From Lachnotalea sp. AF33-28 (GTDB taxonomy: Bacteria > Bacillota > Clostridia > Lachnospirales > Lachnospiraceae), in assembly GCF_003477885.1 (NCBI RefSeq), contig NZ_QUEE01000001.1:372001-436000 (forward strand): a DNA stretch of 64,000 bases, given 5' to 3'. Shown in pieces: positions 35,048 to 43,934 of this stretch. Below the pieces are notes generated by a model. The model ran no database searches, had not been told where the DNA came from, and worked only from the letters and a program-made list of their open reading frames with translations. A program made the translations under genes and the position numbers. Every line of letters begins with the position of its first letter. Positions within the stretch are counted from its first letter, which is position 1.

Positions 35048-36736
35048 ATGCGGAAATTTGAGTTTAGAGGATATGAGATTCACAGTTCCAGGATGTGGCA
35101 GATGGCGCAGGTGGATCTGGCGCTGGAGTTTATGAAGGAGGAAGGGCTAAATGCTCTGATTTTTCATCAGAATGATCTGGTGGATCAGATGGTGTTTCCG
35201 GAGAAGTATTATGATAACGATGTGATGTGGGAAAGATGGCCGGTGAGAAGACAGGGAGTGCTGTATCAGCGGGATTATCTGAATGGGGTTATACGGAAGG
35301 CAAAGGCTCTGGGGATCGGGTTTTATCCGGAAATTAAGGAGATCTATACGGTAGAGTCAATTTTTGAGCTGAAACCGGATCTTCGAAACGCGGATGGGAC
35401 AGTGTGTCCGAACCATCCGTTCTGGACGGAATTTCTGGACGCCAAGTTTACCGAGCTGTTTTTAGTCTATCCGGATGTATCCGGTGTGATTGTCAGTCTG
35501 GGCACCAGGGAGAGCCCGGTATCCATTGCGGCTAACCGCTGCCACTGTGAGCGCTGCCGCAATACCAGGGATCTGGATTGGTATGTGAATGTGCTCACCG
35601 CAATGTACCGGCCGATCGCCGCTGCGGGGAAGGTGCTGATTGTGAGGGATTTCGCCTATACGGCAGAGCAGCAGAGCCTGATGATCCAGGCCTGTGAACA
35701 AGTGTCGGATGATATCATTATCGCTCTGAAAGCTCAGCCCCATGACTATTATCCCACATTTCCTACAAATCCCGAGATCGGGCATACGGGGAAACTTAGG
35801 GAGTACATAGAGTTTGATACCTGGGGACAGTATTTTGGCATGGGCGTATCACCGATGAGTCTGGTGGAGGATATGAAGGAACGGCTGGAAATCTGCTATG
35901 AGAAGGGGGCTGCCGGCGCATGGTTCCGCACGGATTGGGAACTGGTGCATGACGCTTCCGTCCACTGCTCGCCCAGCATGGTAAACCTCTATGCCGGTGC
36001 CATGCTGACCTGGGACCTGGATACGGAAACGAATGAAATCTATCGAAGATGGGTGTCAAAAGGTCTGTACTCCCCGCTTAAGACTGCTTCCTGCCTGCAG
36101 AAGAATGAAGTTCCGGCCAATCCGGAAGCCTGGAAAAAGCTTAAGGATTTCATGAAGGCATCCTGGGAGGCATTCGCTAAAGCCGCGTATATACGCGGGC
36201 ATCAATATCTGGAAAGCGACCAGCCGCCTTATACCATAGATAAGGCTTTTGAGATAATGACGGTCATTCATTCCAGGGATGACTGGGATCCGGGCGCATC
36301 TTCCAGGGTATCTGTGACCCCGGATAATATGGAGTTTATTTTCCGCGAAAAGAAAGAAGCGATCTCCCAAACAGAGGCTTTATATGATATACTGGATATA
36401 AATTCTCTTGGGGTTTCGGACAGCTTTGCTGCGGATATGAAGGCTGCCATTGACTGCATGGTGCTGTTTGCCCGGTTCTGTGATATCACAACGAGGGCGA
36501 TGTATCTCACCGTTTATGCGGAACAGACGCGCTATGAAGACGATCTGAAGGCCGCAGAGGGCACTTTGGATGAGCTCTACGGCATCGCACGGCAGATTGA
36601 GGACGCCTTTGACGGAACGTTTTATCCCTATTATCTCTATTCAAGGCTTCACCCCTTAAGAATCCGGCGCTTCGCAGAAGATGTGGCGCGCAGGCTGAAA
36701 TTGAAGGAGGAGAAGGTATGCAGTACACTTTATTGA
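35048..36736 (+). CDS. Putative TIM-barrel glycoside hydrolase, uncharacterised family
   Basis: A 562-residue soluble protein, no signal peptide; the ATG at 35048 follows GGAGGG. The first ~330 residues look like a catalytic barrel: LNALIFHQNDLVDQ, GIGFYPEIKEIYTVE with a strand-end Glu, SGVIVSLGTRESPV, then IIIALKAQPHDYY, EIGHTGKLREYIEFDTWGQY and AGAWFRTDWELVHD. The order of the 'K-x-Q-P-x-D' and 'E-F-D-x-W-G-x-Y' parts recalls GH67 alpha-glucuronidases, but I cannot place it in a family. A pair of CxxC-like cysteines (CHCERCRN) is unusual. It follows an oligosaccharide importer and overlaps an oxidoreductase gene, fitting intracellular sugar breakdown. Confidence 0.75.
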   Translation: MRKFEFRGYEIHSSRMWQMAQVDLALEFMKEEGLNALIFHQNDLVDQMVFPEKYYDNDVMWERWPVRRQGVLYQRDYLNGVIRKAKALGIGFYPEIKEIYTVESIFELKPDLRNADGTVCPNHPFWTEFLDAKFTELFLVYPDVSGVIVSLGTRESPVSIAANRCHCERCRNTRDLDWYVNVLTAMYRPIAAAGKVLIVRDFAYTAEQQSLMIQACEQVSDDIIIALKAQPHDYYPTFPTNPEIGHTGKLREYIEFDTWGQYFGMGVSPMSLVEDMKERLEICYEKGAAGAWFRTDWELVHDASVHCSPSMVNLYAGAMLTWDLDTETNEIYRRWVSKGLYSPLKTASCLQKNEVPANPEAWKKLKDFMKASWEAFAKAAYIRGHQYLESDQPPYTIDKAFEIMTVIHSRDDWDPGASSRVSVTPDNMEFIFREKKEAISQTEALYDILDINSLGVSDSFAADMKAAIDCMVLFARFCDITTRAMYLTVYAEQTRYEDDLKAAEGTLDELYGIARQIEDAFDGTFYPYYLYSRLHPLRIRRFAEDVARRLKLKEEKVCSTLY

Positions 36737-37680
36737 ACAACACGGATCTGAAAGTATCCAAAATCTGTCTTGGTACGGTGAAGTACGGCACCGATATGCC
36801 GGAAAAACAGGCATGCAGACAGATGGAACAGTTTTTGGAATCAGGAGCTAATTTTATTGATACCGCCCACGTCTATGGAGACTGGGAACCTGGCGAACAG
36901 GCAAAAAGCGAGCATGTGATCGGACGTTTTCTGAAATCGTCCGGACGCAGACACGATGTGATCTTAAGCACGAAAGGGGCTCATCCCAGGCTGGATACCA
37001 TGTCCGTTTCCAGGGTGACGCCTGACGATATCCGCACCGACATCGATGAGAGCCTTAAGGCGCTGCAGACCGATTATATCGATCTCTATTTTCTGCATAG
37101 AGACAATGCCGGCATCCCTGCCGGGAATCTGCTGGGTGTACTGGAGGAGGCCAGGGCAAAGGGCAAGCTGCGCTGGTACGGATGCTCCAACTGGAGCCTT
37201 CCCCGCATCCGCGAGGCGGATCGGGCGGCGGCCGATAACGGGTTCACTGGCTTTGTCTGCAATCAGCTGATGTGGAGCCTGGCCGATATCAACGCAGAAG
37301 CCGTGACGGATAAAACGCTGAACATGATGGATATGCCCACCTACGAATACCATCTCCAGACCGGGAAAAATGCGATGGCCTATACTTCCGCAGCCCACGG
37401 GTATTTGAGCAAGAGGATTGCCGGAACGCAGATTGGCACAACCGTCCGCGCGCTCTACGACAATGAGGAAAATGAAACGATCCTGTCCCTGATTCGGGAG
37501 TCCGGGCTGCCCGTTGGAGAGGTTTCCTTCGCATATCTGATGGCGCAGGATTTTCCGACGGTGCCCATCGTCACGTTCCGCACTGAAGAACAGCTGGAAG
37601 AGGGAATCCGCAGCTGTGAACTGAAACTGCCGGAGACGCTGCTGGACGGCATACGGCAGGTTAAGAGACACAGCCTGTAG
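36718..37680 (+). CDS. Aldo/keto reductase
   Basis: A 320-residue cytoplasmic oxidoreductase. The start NTDLKVSKICLGTVKYG is followed by NFIDTAHVYGDWEPGEQAKS with the catalytic Asp and Tyr, VILSTKGAHPR with the Lys, YIDLYFLHRDN with the His, and FVCNQLMWSL. It lacks the ferredoxin tail seen in the gene at 419. The start lies 19 bp inside the preceding gene, after GGAGGAG, so translation is coupled; it may reduce or oxidise the sugar that enzyme releases. Confidence 0.92.
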   Translation: MQYTLLNNTDLKVSKICLGTVKYGTDMPEKQACRQMEQFLESGANFIDTAHVYGDWEPGEQAKSEHVIGRFLKSSGRRHDVILSTKGAHPRLDTMSVSRVTPDDIRTDIDESLKALQTDYIDLYFLHRDNAGIPAGNLLGVLEEARAKGKLRWYGCSNWSLPRIREADRAAADNGFTGFVCNQLMWSLADINAEAVTDKTLNMMDMPTYEYHLQTGKNAMAYTSAAHGYLSKRIAGTQIGTTVRALYDNEENETILSLIRESGLPVGEVSFAYLMAQDFPTVPIVTFRTEEQLEEGIRSCELKLPETLLDGIRQVKRHSL

Positions 37681-37684
37681 ACTC

Positions 37685-37724
37685 AAATAGTGGGCAGACA
37701 CATAGCCAAGTCTGTCCACTATTT
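37685..37724. terminator. Bidirectional terminator between convergent operons
   Basis: AAATAGTGGGCAGAC and GTCTGTCCACTATTT form a 15-bp stem (one G-T) around 10 bases, followed by TT on the plus strand and preceded by A's, ending both the plus operon and the minus catabolic operon. Confidence 0.88.
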
Positions 37725-37772
37725 TTAATTCCGTAAGCACAGAGTCTGTATCGGTAAAAGTTTCATAAAAGT

Positions 37773-39482
37773 TTATTTCCTTGCTATATCTACTCTATTC
37801 TGCATAATATCAAGTATTGTCTGATAGCCAATTTTTTCTATTTCTTTCATATAATCATTCCAGTCATCATCATTATGGATGTCACGAATACCTAAGATAA
37901 ATTTGGTCCTAGCTTCATCGATATATGTAACTAAAGTTGCATTTACTTCACTCATTCTTTTAGCGTCTTCCACATTGTAGAAGTATGATTTCATATAATT
38001 CTTCTCAGCGGGAGCATATGGAAAATATAACTGGCTGGCTTCCGCGAATACTCTTTCCGGCTCATATTCATCCTCAGATCTTGCCACATAATTCATAAAC
38101 TTGTCCGGACAGCCTAAGTTATGGCCTGCCCGTACATTATTAGGATCTCCGGAATAGAGATCAATCAAAATTTCTATTTTAGCTGCTTCTCCATTTAGGC
38201 CAATAGTCCCCTCTGCCGGCTTTTGCCAGTGAACTCCTTCCACACCGTATTTATTTCTAATTGAAATATCTTCACTATACCAATAGTCCAACCATTTAAA
38301 TGCCGCTTCAGGATTCTCGCAGGCGCTTGTAATTGCGGAGTAACTGCCTGTACCGATTGACCAAATACGGGTTTTTGTCAACTGCACTCCTTCCGGACCT
38401 TTTAGCGGCGGCAATGCTACATATTCTTTAAACCGATCGGTTCCCGGTGTTACCGCCATGGAAGATGCCGTTGATGGGAAGCAGCCAACTATACCTTCTT
38501 CCTTTTCCACCAATTGCTTCAGCTGAGCATTATCCTGGGTATAGGTGGATGAATCCAGCAGTCCGGCTTCTGACAGACTATTCAAGTATATAAGTGCTTC
38601 TCTATATTCATCCTGTGCATAACTGGCTTGTACTTTACCGTTATCATCAATATAATACATGTTGTCATTATCGTAAGGTAAAAATGCATTTGACAGGAAT
38701 ATCTCCGGCAAACTGTCCCATCCGCCTTTTGTAGCACCTATCAGAGGAATTTCATCCATTTTTCCATTTCCGTTTGGGTCTTTCTCTTTAAATGCCTGCA
38801 GGACTTCCTTAAATTCGTCTGTAGTAGTCGGCATTTCCAGCCCCAAATTATCTAACCATGTCTGATTAATCCACATCTTTCCGCCAATTGCGCTGTGTTC
38901 GGCCTGTTCCACTTTTTCGCCAACAGGTAAGAAATATGGAATACCAACAATCCGGCCATCCGGCAGCGTTAATGACTCCCTTGCATGTTCTCTTTCCTCC
39001 AAGAGGGGTTCAAAGTAAGCGCTCTGTGTTTCCAGATAATCATTAATTGGCACAAACATATTTTTTTCAGAGTAAGTACTAATCAAGTCTGATGTCAGAC
39101 ATGAAATAAAGATATCCGGCATATCCTGGCCGCTGGATAACATCAGATTTATCTTCTGAGTAATATCATCTGCAGGAATCACTATATAATTTGCCTTAAT
39201 TCCGGTTTTCTCTTCCATATAGTTGATTAGAAGGTTATTCTCATAATCTGATATTTGCGGATTACTTTTTACCACAACATCCAACTCAATCGGTTCAGAT
39301 GCAATCGGTAACTCACCCTTTGCAGATACCTGCACAGTTGTATCCTGGCTTTGACTCTTATCTGCTGTCTCTGTTGCCGAAATTTTCTGAGTAATTTCTG
39401 AGCTTTGAATCCCACACGCACTTAAGGATACAATCAAACTTGTAACAGCAATACATCTTACTAGCCTTTTCATAGCTCTCAT
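37773..39482 (-). CDS. Carbohydrate ABC transporter binding lipoprotein (LplA/YtcQ type)
   Basis: A 569-residue lipoprotein; the start at 39482 is six bases after GGAGGG. The signal VTSLIVSLSACG has the lipobox LSAC. The mature protein has the long-form solute-binding layout: NNLLINYMEEKTGIKANYIV, MPDIFISCLTSDLI, KMWINQTWLDNLGLEMPTTT, and the late EAAFKWLDYWYSEDISIRNK. The LplA family serves complex-glycan oligosaccharide importers with LplB/LplC permeases, which lie upstream. It has its own 270-bp upstream region with a GTGTAAAA direct repeat. Confidence 0.93.
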   Translation of the reverse strand: MRAMKRLVRCIAVTSLIVSLSACGIQSSEITQKISATETADKSQSQDTTVQVSAKGELPIASEPIELDVVVKSNPQISDYENNLLINYMEEKTGIKANYIVIPADDITQKINLMLSSGQDMPDIFISCLTSDLISTYSEKNMFVPINDYLETQSAYFEPLLEEREHARESLTLPDGRIVGIPYFLPVGEKVEQAEHSAIGGKMWINQTWLDNLGLEMPTTTDEFKEVLQAFKEKDPNGNGKMDEIPLIGATKGGWDSLPEIFLSNAFLPYDNDNMYYIDDNGKVQASYAQDEYREALIYLNSLSEAGLLDSSTYTQDNAQLKQLVEKEEGIVGCFPSTASSMAVTPGTDRFKEYVALPPLKGPEGVQLTKTRIWSIGTGSYSAITSACENPEAAFKWLDYWYSEDISIRNKYGVEGVHWQKPAEGTIGLNGEAAKIEILIDLYSGDPNNVRAGHNLGCPDKFMNYVARSEDEYEPERVFAEASQLYFPYAPAEKNYMKSYFYNVEDAKRMSEVNATLVTYIDEARTKFILGIRDIHNDDDWNDYMKEIEKIGYQTILDIMQNRVDIARK

Positions 39483-39681
39483 CGCGTTCCCTCCAATTCT
39501 GATTAGTTTTAGTATCGGGCTGCGGTATAAACAATGTTTATGACTCCGGATTTTCACACATTATTTTAAACCGCTCCCACTTTGCAAAATTACGTGCTGC
39601 AAGTACATCTTATTCGCTTTGTCATAATTAGAAAAGTGTAAATCTCTCATATAACATTGAAAAATACCGAAATGACTGCTA

Positions 39682-39709
39682 TTTTACACCACATATGCGC
39701 ATTTTACAC
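39682..39709 (-). promoter_or_regulatory. GTGTAAAA direct repeat upstream of the binding-protein gene
   Basis: On the minus strand GTGTAAAA occurs at 39702-39709 and 39682-39689, a 20-bp period; the second continues as GGTGTAAAATAGCAG. Nearly the same sequence (GGTGTAAAATAGCTG) lies at 50696-50710. Probable binding site of the AraC regulator at 48218. The rest of the 39483-39754 gap is AT-rich with no gene. Confidence 0.6.
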
Positions 39710-39754
39710 TCCCCTGTCTGTTCAATCTCCTTGTTGTGTCAGAATAAATAAACG

Positions 39755-40666
39755 TTATCCCTTTACAGCTCCCGTTAAAGTCCCTTTCGCAAAATGCTTA
39801 GAAATAAACGGATAAGCTGCGACTAGTGGAACGCTGGAAACTACAATAAGCGAATATTTCAACAAATCTGCCATTCCCTGCTTTGCCAGCATCTCCTTCG
39901 CATCCATCATACTCTCAGCAGTAACGGTATTCATAATGAGGATATCCCTAAGTGCCATAGATAGAGGAAGCTTATCCGGATCCGTTATATAGAGGAATGC
40001 ATCAAAGTACGCATTCCAATGTACGACAGCATAGTATAATGCAAGGACGGCTAATATGGGTTTGGACAATGGGAGCACTATATTTTTTATAAATTTAAAA
40101 TAATTGCAGCCATCAATTTGGGCCGCTTCAAACAGTTCCTCTGGCACATTATTCTCAAAGAAATTTTTTGCTATCGTCAGATTAAAGATATTAATCGCAT
40201 TAGGAAGCATCATAACTAACCGTGAATTCAGAAGCCCTAAATTATTCATAAGCATATAAGTCGGAATCATTCCACCGCTGAATATCATAGTAAAAGTAAA
40301 AAGCATAATAAATATCTTTCTAAAAGGAAGATTTTTACGTGACAGTGGATATGCAGCCATAACGGTAAATACTAAGTTAATACAAGTTCCGAGCACCGTA
40401 TAAAATATTGTATTTCCATATCCCACCAGGACTTTAGACTGCTTGAAGACCTCAGTATATCCTTTCAACGAAAAATCTACCGGCAGCAAAAACACATTGC
40501 CGGCTGACACCGCTCTCGCGTCGCTGAATGATGCGCTGATCACATGTAATAATGGTATTGCTACGACTAAAAGTGCGAATAACAAAAATATGTTATTGAA
40601 AATGTAAAAAAAAGTGTCACTATTCAATTTTTTCATATGTATTTTTGTTTCTAATTGATTTTTCAT
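39755..40666 (-). CDS. Carbohydrate ABC transporter permease (LplC type)
   Basis: A 303-residue membrane protein with six segments, beginning after a longer basic N terminus (FYIFNNIFLLFALLVVAIPL). The EAA loop is ELFEAAQIDGCNYFKFIKNI then VLPLSKPI; the end PFISKHFAKGTLTGAVKG is typical of LplC/YtcP. It follows LplB by 35 bp. It forms the import channel with LplB. Confidence 0.94.
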   Translation of the reverse strand: MKNQLETKIHMKKLNSDTFFYIFNNIFLLFALLVVAIPLLHVISASFSDARAVSAGNVFLLPVDFSLKGYTEVFKQSKVLVGYGNTIFYTVLGTCINLVFTVMAAYPLSRKNLPFRKIFIMLFTFTMIFSGGMIPTYMLMNNLGLLNSRLVMMLPNAINIFNLTIAKNFFENNVPEELFEAAQIDGCNYFKFIKNIVLPLSKPILAVLALYYAVVHWNAYFDAFLYITDPDKLPLSMALRDILIMNTVTAESMMDAKEMLAKQGMADLLKYSLIVVSSVPLVAAYPFISKHFAKGTLTGAVKG

Positions 40667-40701
40667 ATTTGTTCTCCCTTGCTATGTTCTTTGCAATACC
40701 A

Positions 40702-41649
40702 TTAGAACAAACTTGTCTTACTAAGCTTTTGTGTAATCTTATTCACAGATAATACCAAAATTAAATTAATTACCGAATTAAACATACCAACAGTCGTAGC
40801 CAGAGGAATATCGGGGACGGACGAAGACAGGCCTATGTAATAAGTAAAGGTAGCTAAGATTTCTGAAGAATCCTTGTTTAAATTATTTTGAAGCAAAAAC
40901 ACTTTTTCAAATCCCAGATTCATAATATTGCCTGCATTTAAAATTAACATTATAGACGCTGTCGGCAATATACAGGGAATATCAATATAAAGCATCCTTT
41001 TAAACCTGCTTGCACCATCAAGCATAGCAGCTTCGTGCAAATCGTTATCCACAGCAGATAATGCCGCAAGATAAACTATCGTCCCCCATCCACAATTCTG
41101 CCACACGCCACTCCATACATAAATATGTCTAAACCAATTACTATCTGCCATCAAATCCTTTGGTGTACCACCCAGTGCCGTAACCAGATTTGGAAGCAAC
41201 CCTATCTTGGGATTTAAGAGCTGCATGATAATACCGACAAGCACTACAGTTGAGATAAAGTAAGGCATATAGGTGACTGTCTGAACTACTTTACTAAATT
41301 TCTTTCTTTTGCAGCAATTTAATGCCAACGCTAAAATAATGGGAAACGGAAATGATGCCATTAAATAATAAAAGCTTAAAGTTAATGTATTTTTAATTAC
41401 TCTGCCGCATTGATAATGGCTGAAAAATTTTTTAAAATTATCTAATCCGACCCATGGGCTTCCTAAGATTCCTTTCTGGATATCGTAATCCGTAAAAGCC
41501 ATAAGCAGTCCATACATGGGCCCATATTTAAAAAGAATTAACCAAACCAATGGTATAGCAAGGAGAATTAATAGTTGATATGTTTGTTTCAATTTCTTTT
41601 TCATATTTTTCATTCTAAAATCTTTATTTTTTGCTATTCCCTGTCTCAT
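40702..41649 (-). CDS. Carbohydrate ABC transporter permease (LplB type)
   Basis: A 315-residue membrane protein, six segments. The opening LAIPLVWLILFKYGPMYGLL then AFTDYDIQKGILGSPWVGLD, is the LplB hallmark; the EAA loop is DLHEAAMLDGASRFKRMLYI. It starts 19 bp after the GH3 gene, in the same operon. GAGGAAAAG precedes the ATG. Confidence 0.95.
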   Translation of the reverse strand: MRQGIAKNKDFRMKNMKKKLKQTYQLLILLAIPLVWLILFKYGPMYGLLMAFTDYDIQKGILGSPWVGLDNFKKFFSHYQCGRVIKNTLTLSFYYLMASFPFPIILALALNCCKRKKFSKVVQTVTYMPYFISTVVLVGIIMQLLNPKIGLLPNLVTALGGTPKDLMADSNWFRHIYVWSGVWQNCGWGTIVYLAALSAVDNDLHEAAMLDGASRFKRMLYIDIPCILPTASIMLILNAGNIMNLGFEKVFLLQNNLNKDSSEILATFTYYIGLSSSVPDIPLATTVGMFNSVINLILVLSVNKITQKLSKTSLF

Positions 41650-41668
41650 CTTTTCCTCACTGTACTAC

Positions 41669-43933
41669 TTACTTGATTTTCACTGTAGTTTCTTCTGTTC
41701 CTGCCATCAAAAGGACTTCTCCTTGCTCAATGACAAAATTCATGTGCAGATCCCACACTCCCAGTTCTTCCATGCCAAGATATAGATTCACAGTTTTTGT
41801 TTCTCCCGGAAGCAAATAAATCTTCTCAAATCCTTTTAATTCTTTTACTCTTCTGGTGACACAAGATTGAATATCCTTTACATACAGCAGCACCGCTTCT
41901 TTTGCGGGGACTGTTCCTGTATTGGTCACATCTATTGTCACACTGATTTTCCCTCCTCTTTCCAGCTCTTTTCGACTGATATGATCTGCCTTTAAATTGG
42001 TGTAGGAAAATGTGCTATAGCTCAATCCATATCCAAAGGAATAGGACGGTTCCGGTGACATATCTGTAAAATTTCTATGCCCCTTGTGGTTATAATAAAC
42101 TGGCAGCTGACCTGAACTTTTAGGAATGGATACGCTTAAACGTCCGCTCGGACAAACCTCACCAGCAAGAATTCTCGCAACAGCAAGGCCTCCCATTTCG
42201 CCCGGATACCAGACCTGAAGCAGCGCATTTGCGGGTTTCGCCCAATCCAACGAGAATGGACGGCCACTGATGTTTAAAACAATGACCGGTTTTCCCACTT
42301 TAAAGATCGCTTCCGCCAGTTCTCTTTGTACCTGGCCAATATTGAGCTCTGCAATATCCCTGCCTTCTCCTGTATCCACTTCCGTATTATAGTGTACAAT
42401 TTCTGCTGCACCGTTCTTTCCATATGCCACTTCCGGATTTCTAGCACTGCTGCCGCCTAATGCCAGAATTACTGCATCTGACATTTCTGCTGCTTTTACC
42501 GCCGCCTCCAATTCTTCTCTGGTTCCGCTTCTGATTCCGCAGCCTTTTTCATAAATAATTCTGGAATCACTAAAGACTTCTCGTATTCCATCCAGAATGG
42601 TGTACACATCCTCTTCCTTCTTCCATGAAGTAAAATCACCTAACAAATTATATATATCATGAGCATTAGGTCCAATCACTGCTATAGTTCCGGTATCTTT
42701 ACCCAGTGGCAGCAGCTGTTCTTTGTTCTCCAACAGTACTACCGATTCCTCCGCCAGCTGCAGATTAATGCCTTTCATACGGTCATCACCAAAAACTTTC
42801 TCTGCTAAATCTTCCGGAGTATATGGATTTTCAAACAGGCCCAGCAGGAATTTCACGTACAAAACATGCCGTACAGCAGTATCAATATCATCCTCTTTTA
42901 CTTTTCCGTGTTCCACCGCGTCCTGCAGCGCAAGAAATGACTGATTCCAGAGATTTAAATCAATACCGGCATTTAAAGCCGCAGCGCCTGCATTTTCATA
43001 ACCGCCATATTGTGCCTCTGACATATCTATGGCACAGCCATCCGACATTACAATTCCCTGGAAACCATATTCTCCTCGGATAATATCTTTCAGAAGCTTT
43101 TCATTCATATGACACGGAACACCGTCAATATCGTTATAGGCCGCCATACATCCCAGCGCTCCGGCACGTACGCCTGCTTTCATGCCCTGCAGATGGATCT
43201 CACGCATTTCCCGCTCTCCGATATTGCTGCAAATACCGCTGTGTGCTCCAATAGGATTTCCAAAACCGCACAGATGCTTTAATACGGCAATTATTTTATT
43301 ACTGCTTTTCAGCTCATCCGGATCTTCTCCCTGAAAACCACGCACCACATTTTCACACATGCGGGCTGCCAGATAAGGATCTTCGCCAAAGGATTCCTCT
43401 GACCTTCCCCAACGGGGTTCCTGTAATATATCCAGACATGACACCAATCCCAGGGTACATCCTCTTGCACGGATCTGCGCCGCAATACATTTTGCCGCTT
43501 CCTGATACAACTGCGGATTAAATGTAGAACCGATTCCTACATTGACAGGTATGGAAGTACCATCCAAGGCTTCATGTCCGTGAGGGCATTCTTCACTGAT
43601 TAATGCCGGAATTCCGAGTCTGGTATGTTCCAGTAAATATTTCTGCAACATATTAATCACTTTTGCGCTGTCTTTAGCAGATACTCCCGGAAATTCCTTT
43701 ATGTTCCATCCGTCTGCCCGGAAAGGAGCATAGATTGCCCCCACACCGTCTCCATAGGCTACTTCTTCCCGAAATATATCAGTTATTTCAAATCCGGAAT
43801 CCGTTATTTTGTATCCTTCCCATCCATATATTTTCTGGTTCAGCTGACCCACTTTTTCCCGGAGCGTCATCCGTTTAAGTAAATCTTCGACTCTGGATTG
43901 AATCGGCTGCATACTGTCTTTATAAATTTCCAT
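41669..43933 (-). CDS. GH3 family beta-glycosidase
   Basis: A 754-residue cytoplasmic enzyme; no signal peptide. The TIM barrel has EKVGQLNQKIYGW, LVSCLDILQEPRWGRSEESF with the substrate-binding region, VLKHLCGFGNPIGAHSG, and the nucleophile Asp in GIVMSDGCAIDMSEAQY. The second domain has VILALGGSSARNPEV and IVLNISGRPFSL; a fibronectin-III-like C-terminal domain follows (ISVTIDVTNTGTVPAKEAVL). Members cleave beta-glucosides, beta-xylosides or related bonds; the true linkage is unknown. The ATG at 43933 follows GAGGA and lies 1 bp after the isomerase stop. Confidence 0.94.
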   Translation of the reverse strand: MEIYKDSMQPIQSRVEDLLKRMTLREKVGQLNQKIYGWEGYKITDSGFEITDIFREEVAYGDGVGAIYAPFRADGWNIKEFPGVSAKDSAKVINMLQKYLLEHTRLGIPALISEECPHGHEALDGTSIPVNVGIGSTFNPQLYQEAAKCIAAQIRARGCTLGLVSCLDILQEPRWGRSEESFGEDPYLAARMCENVVRGFQGEDPDELKSSNKIIAVLKHLCGFGNPIGAHSGICSNIGEREMREIHLQGMKAGVRAGALGCMAAYNDIDGVPCHMNEKLLKDIIRGEYGFQGIVMSDGCAIDMSEAQYGGYENAGAAALNAGIDLNLWNQSFLALQDAVEHGKVKEDDIDTAVRHVLYVKFLLGLFENPYTPEDLAEKVFGDDRMKGINLQLAEESVVLLENKEQLLPLGKDTGTIAVIGPNAHDIYNLLGDFTSWKKEEDVYTILDGIREVFSDSRIIYEKGCGIRSGTREELEAAVKAAEMSDAVILALGGSSARNPEVAYGKNGAAEIVHYNTEVDTGEGRDIAELNIGQVQRELAEAIFKVGKPVIVLNISGRPFSLDWAKPANALLQVWYPGEMGGLAVARILAGEVCPSGRLSVSIPKSSGQLPVYYNHKGHRNFTDMSPEPSYSFGYGLSYSTFSYTNLKADHISRKELERGGKISVTIDVTNTGTVPAKEAVLLYVKDIQSCVTRRVKELKGFEKIYLLPGETKTVNLYLGMEELGVWDLHMNFVIEQGEVLLMAGTEETTVKIK

Positions 43934-43934
43934 A

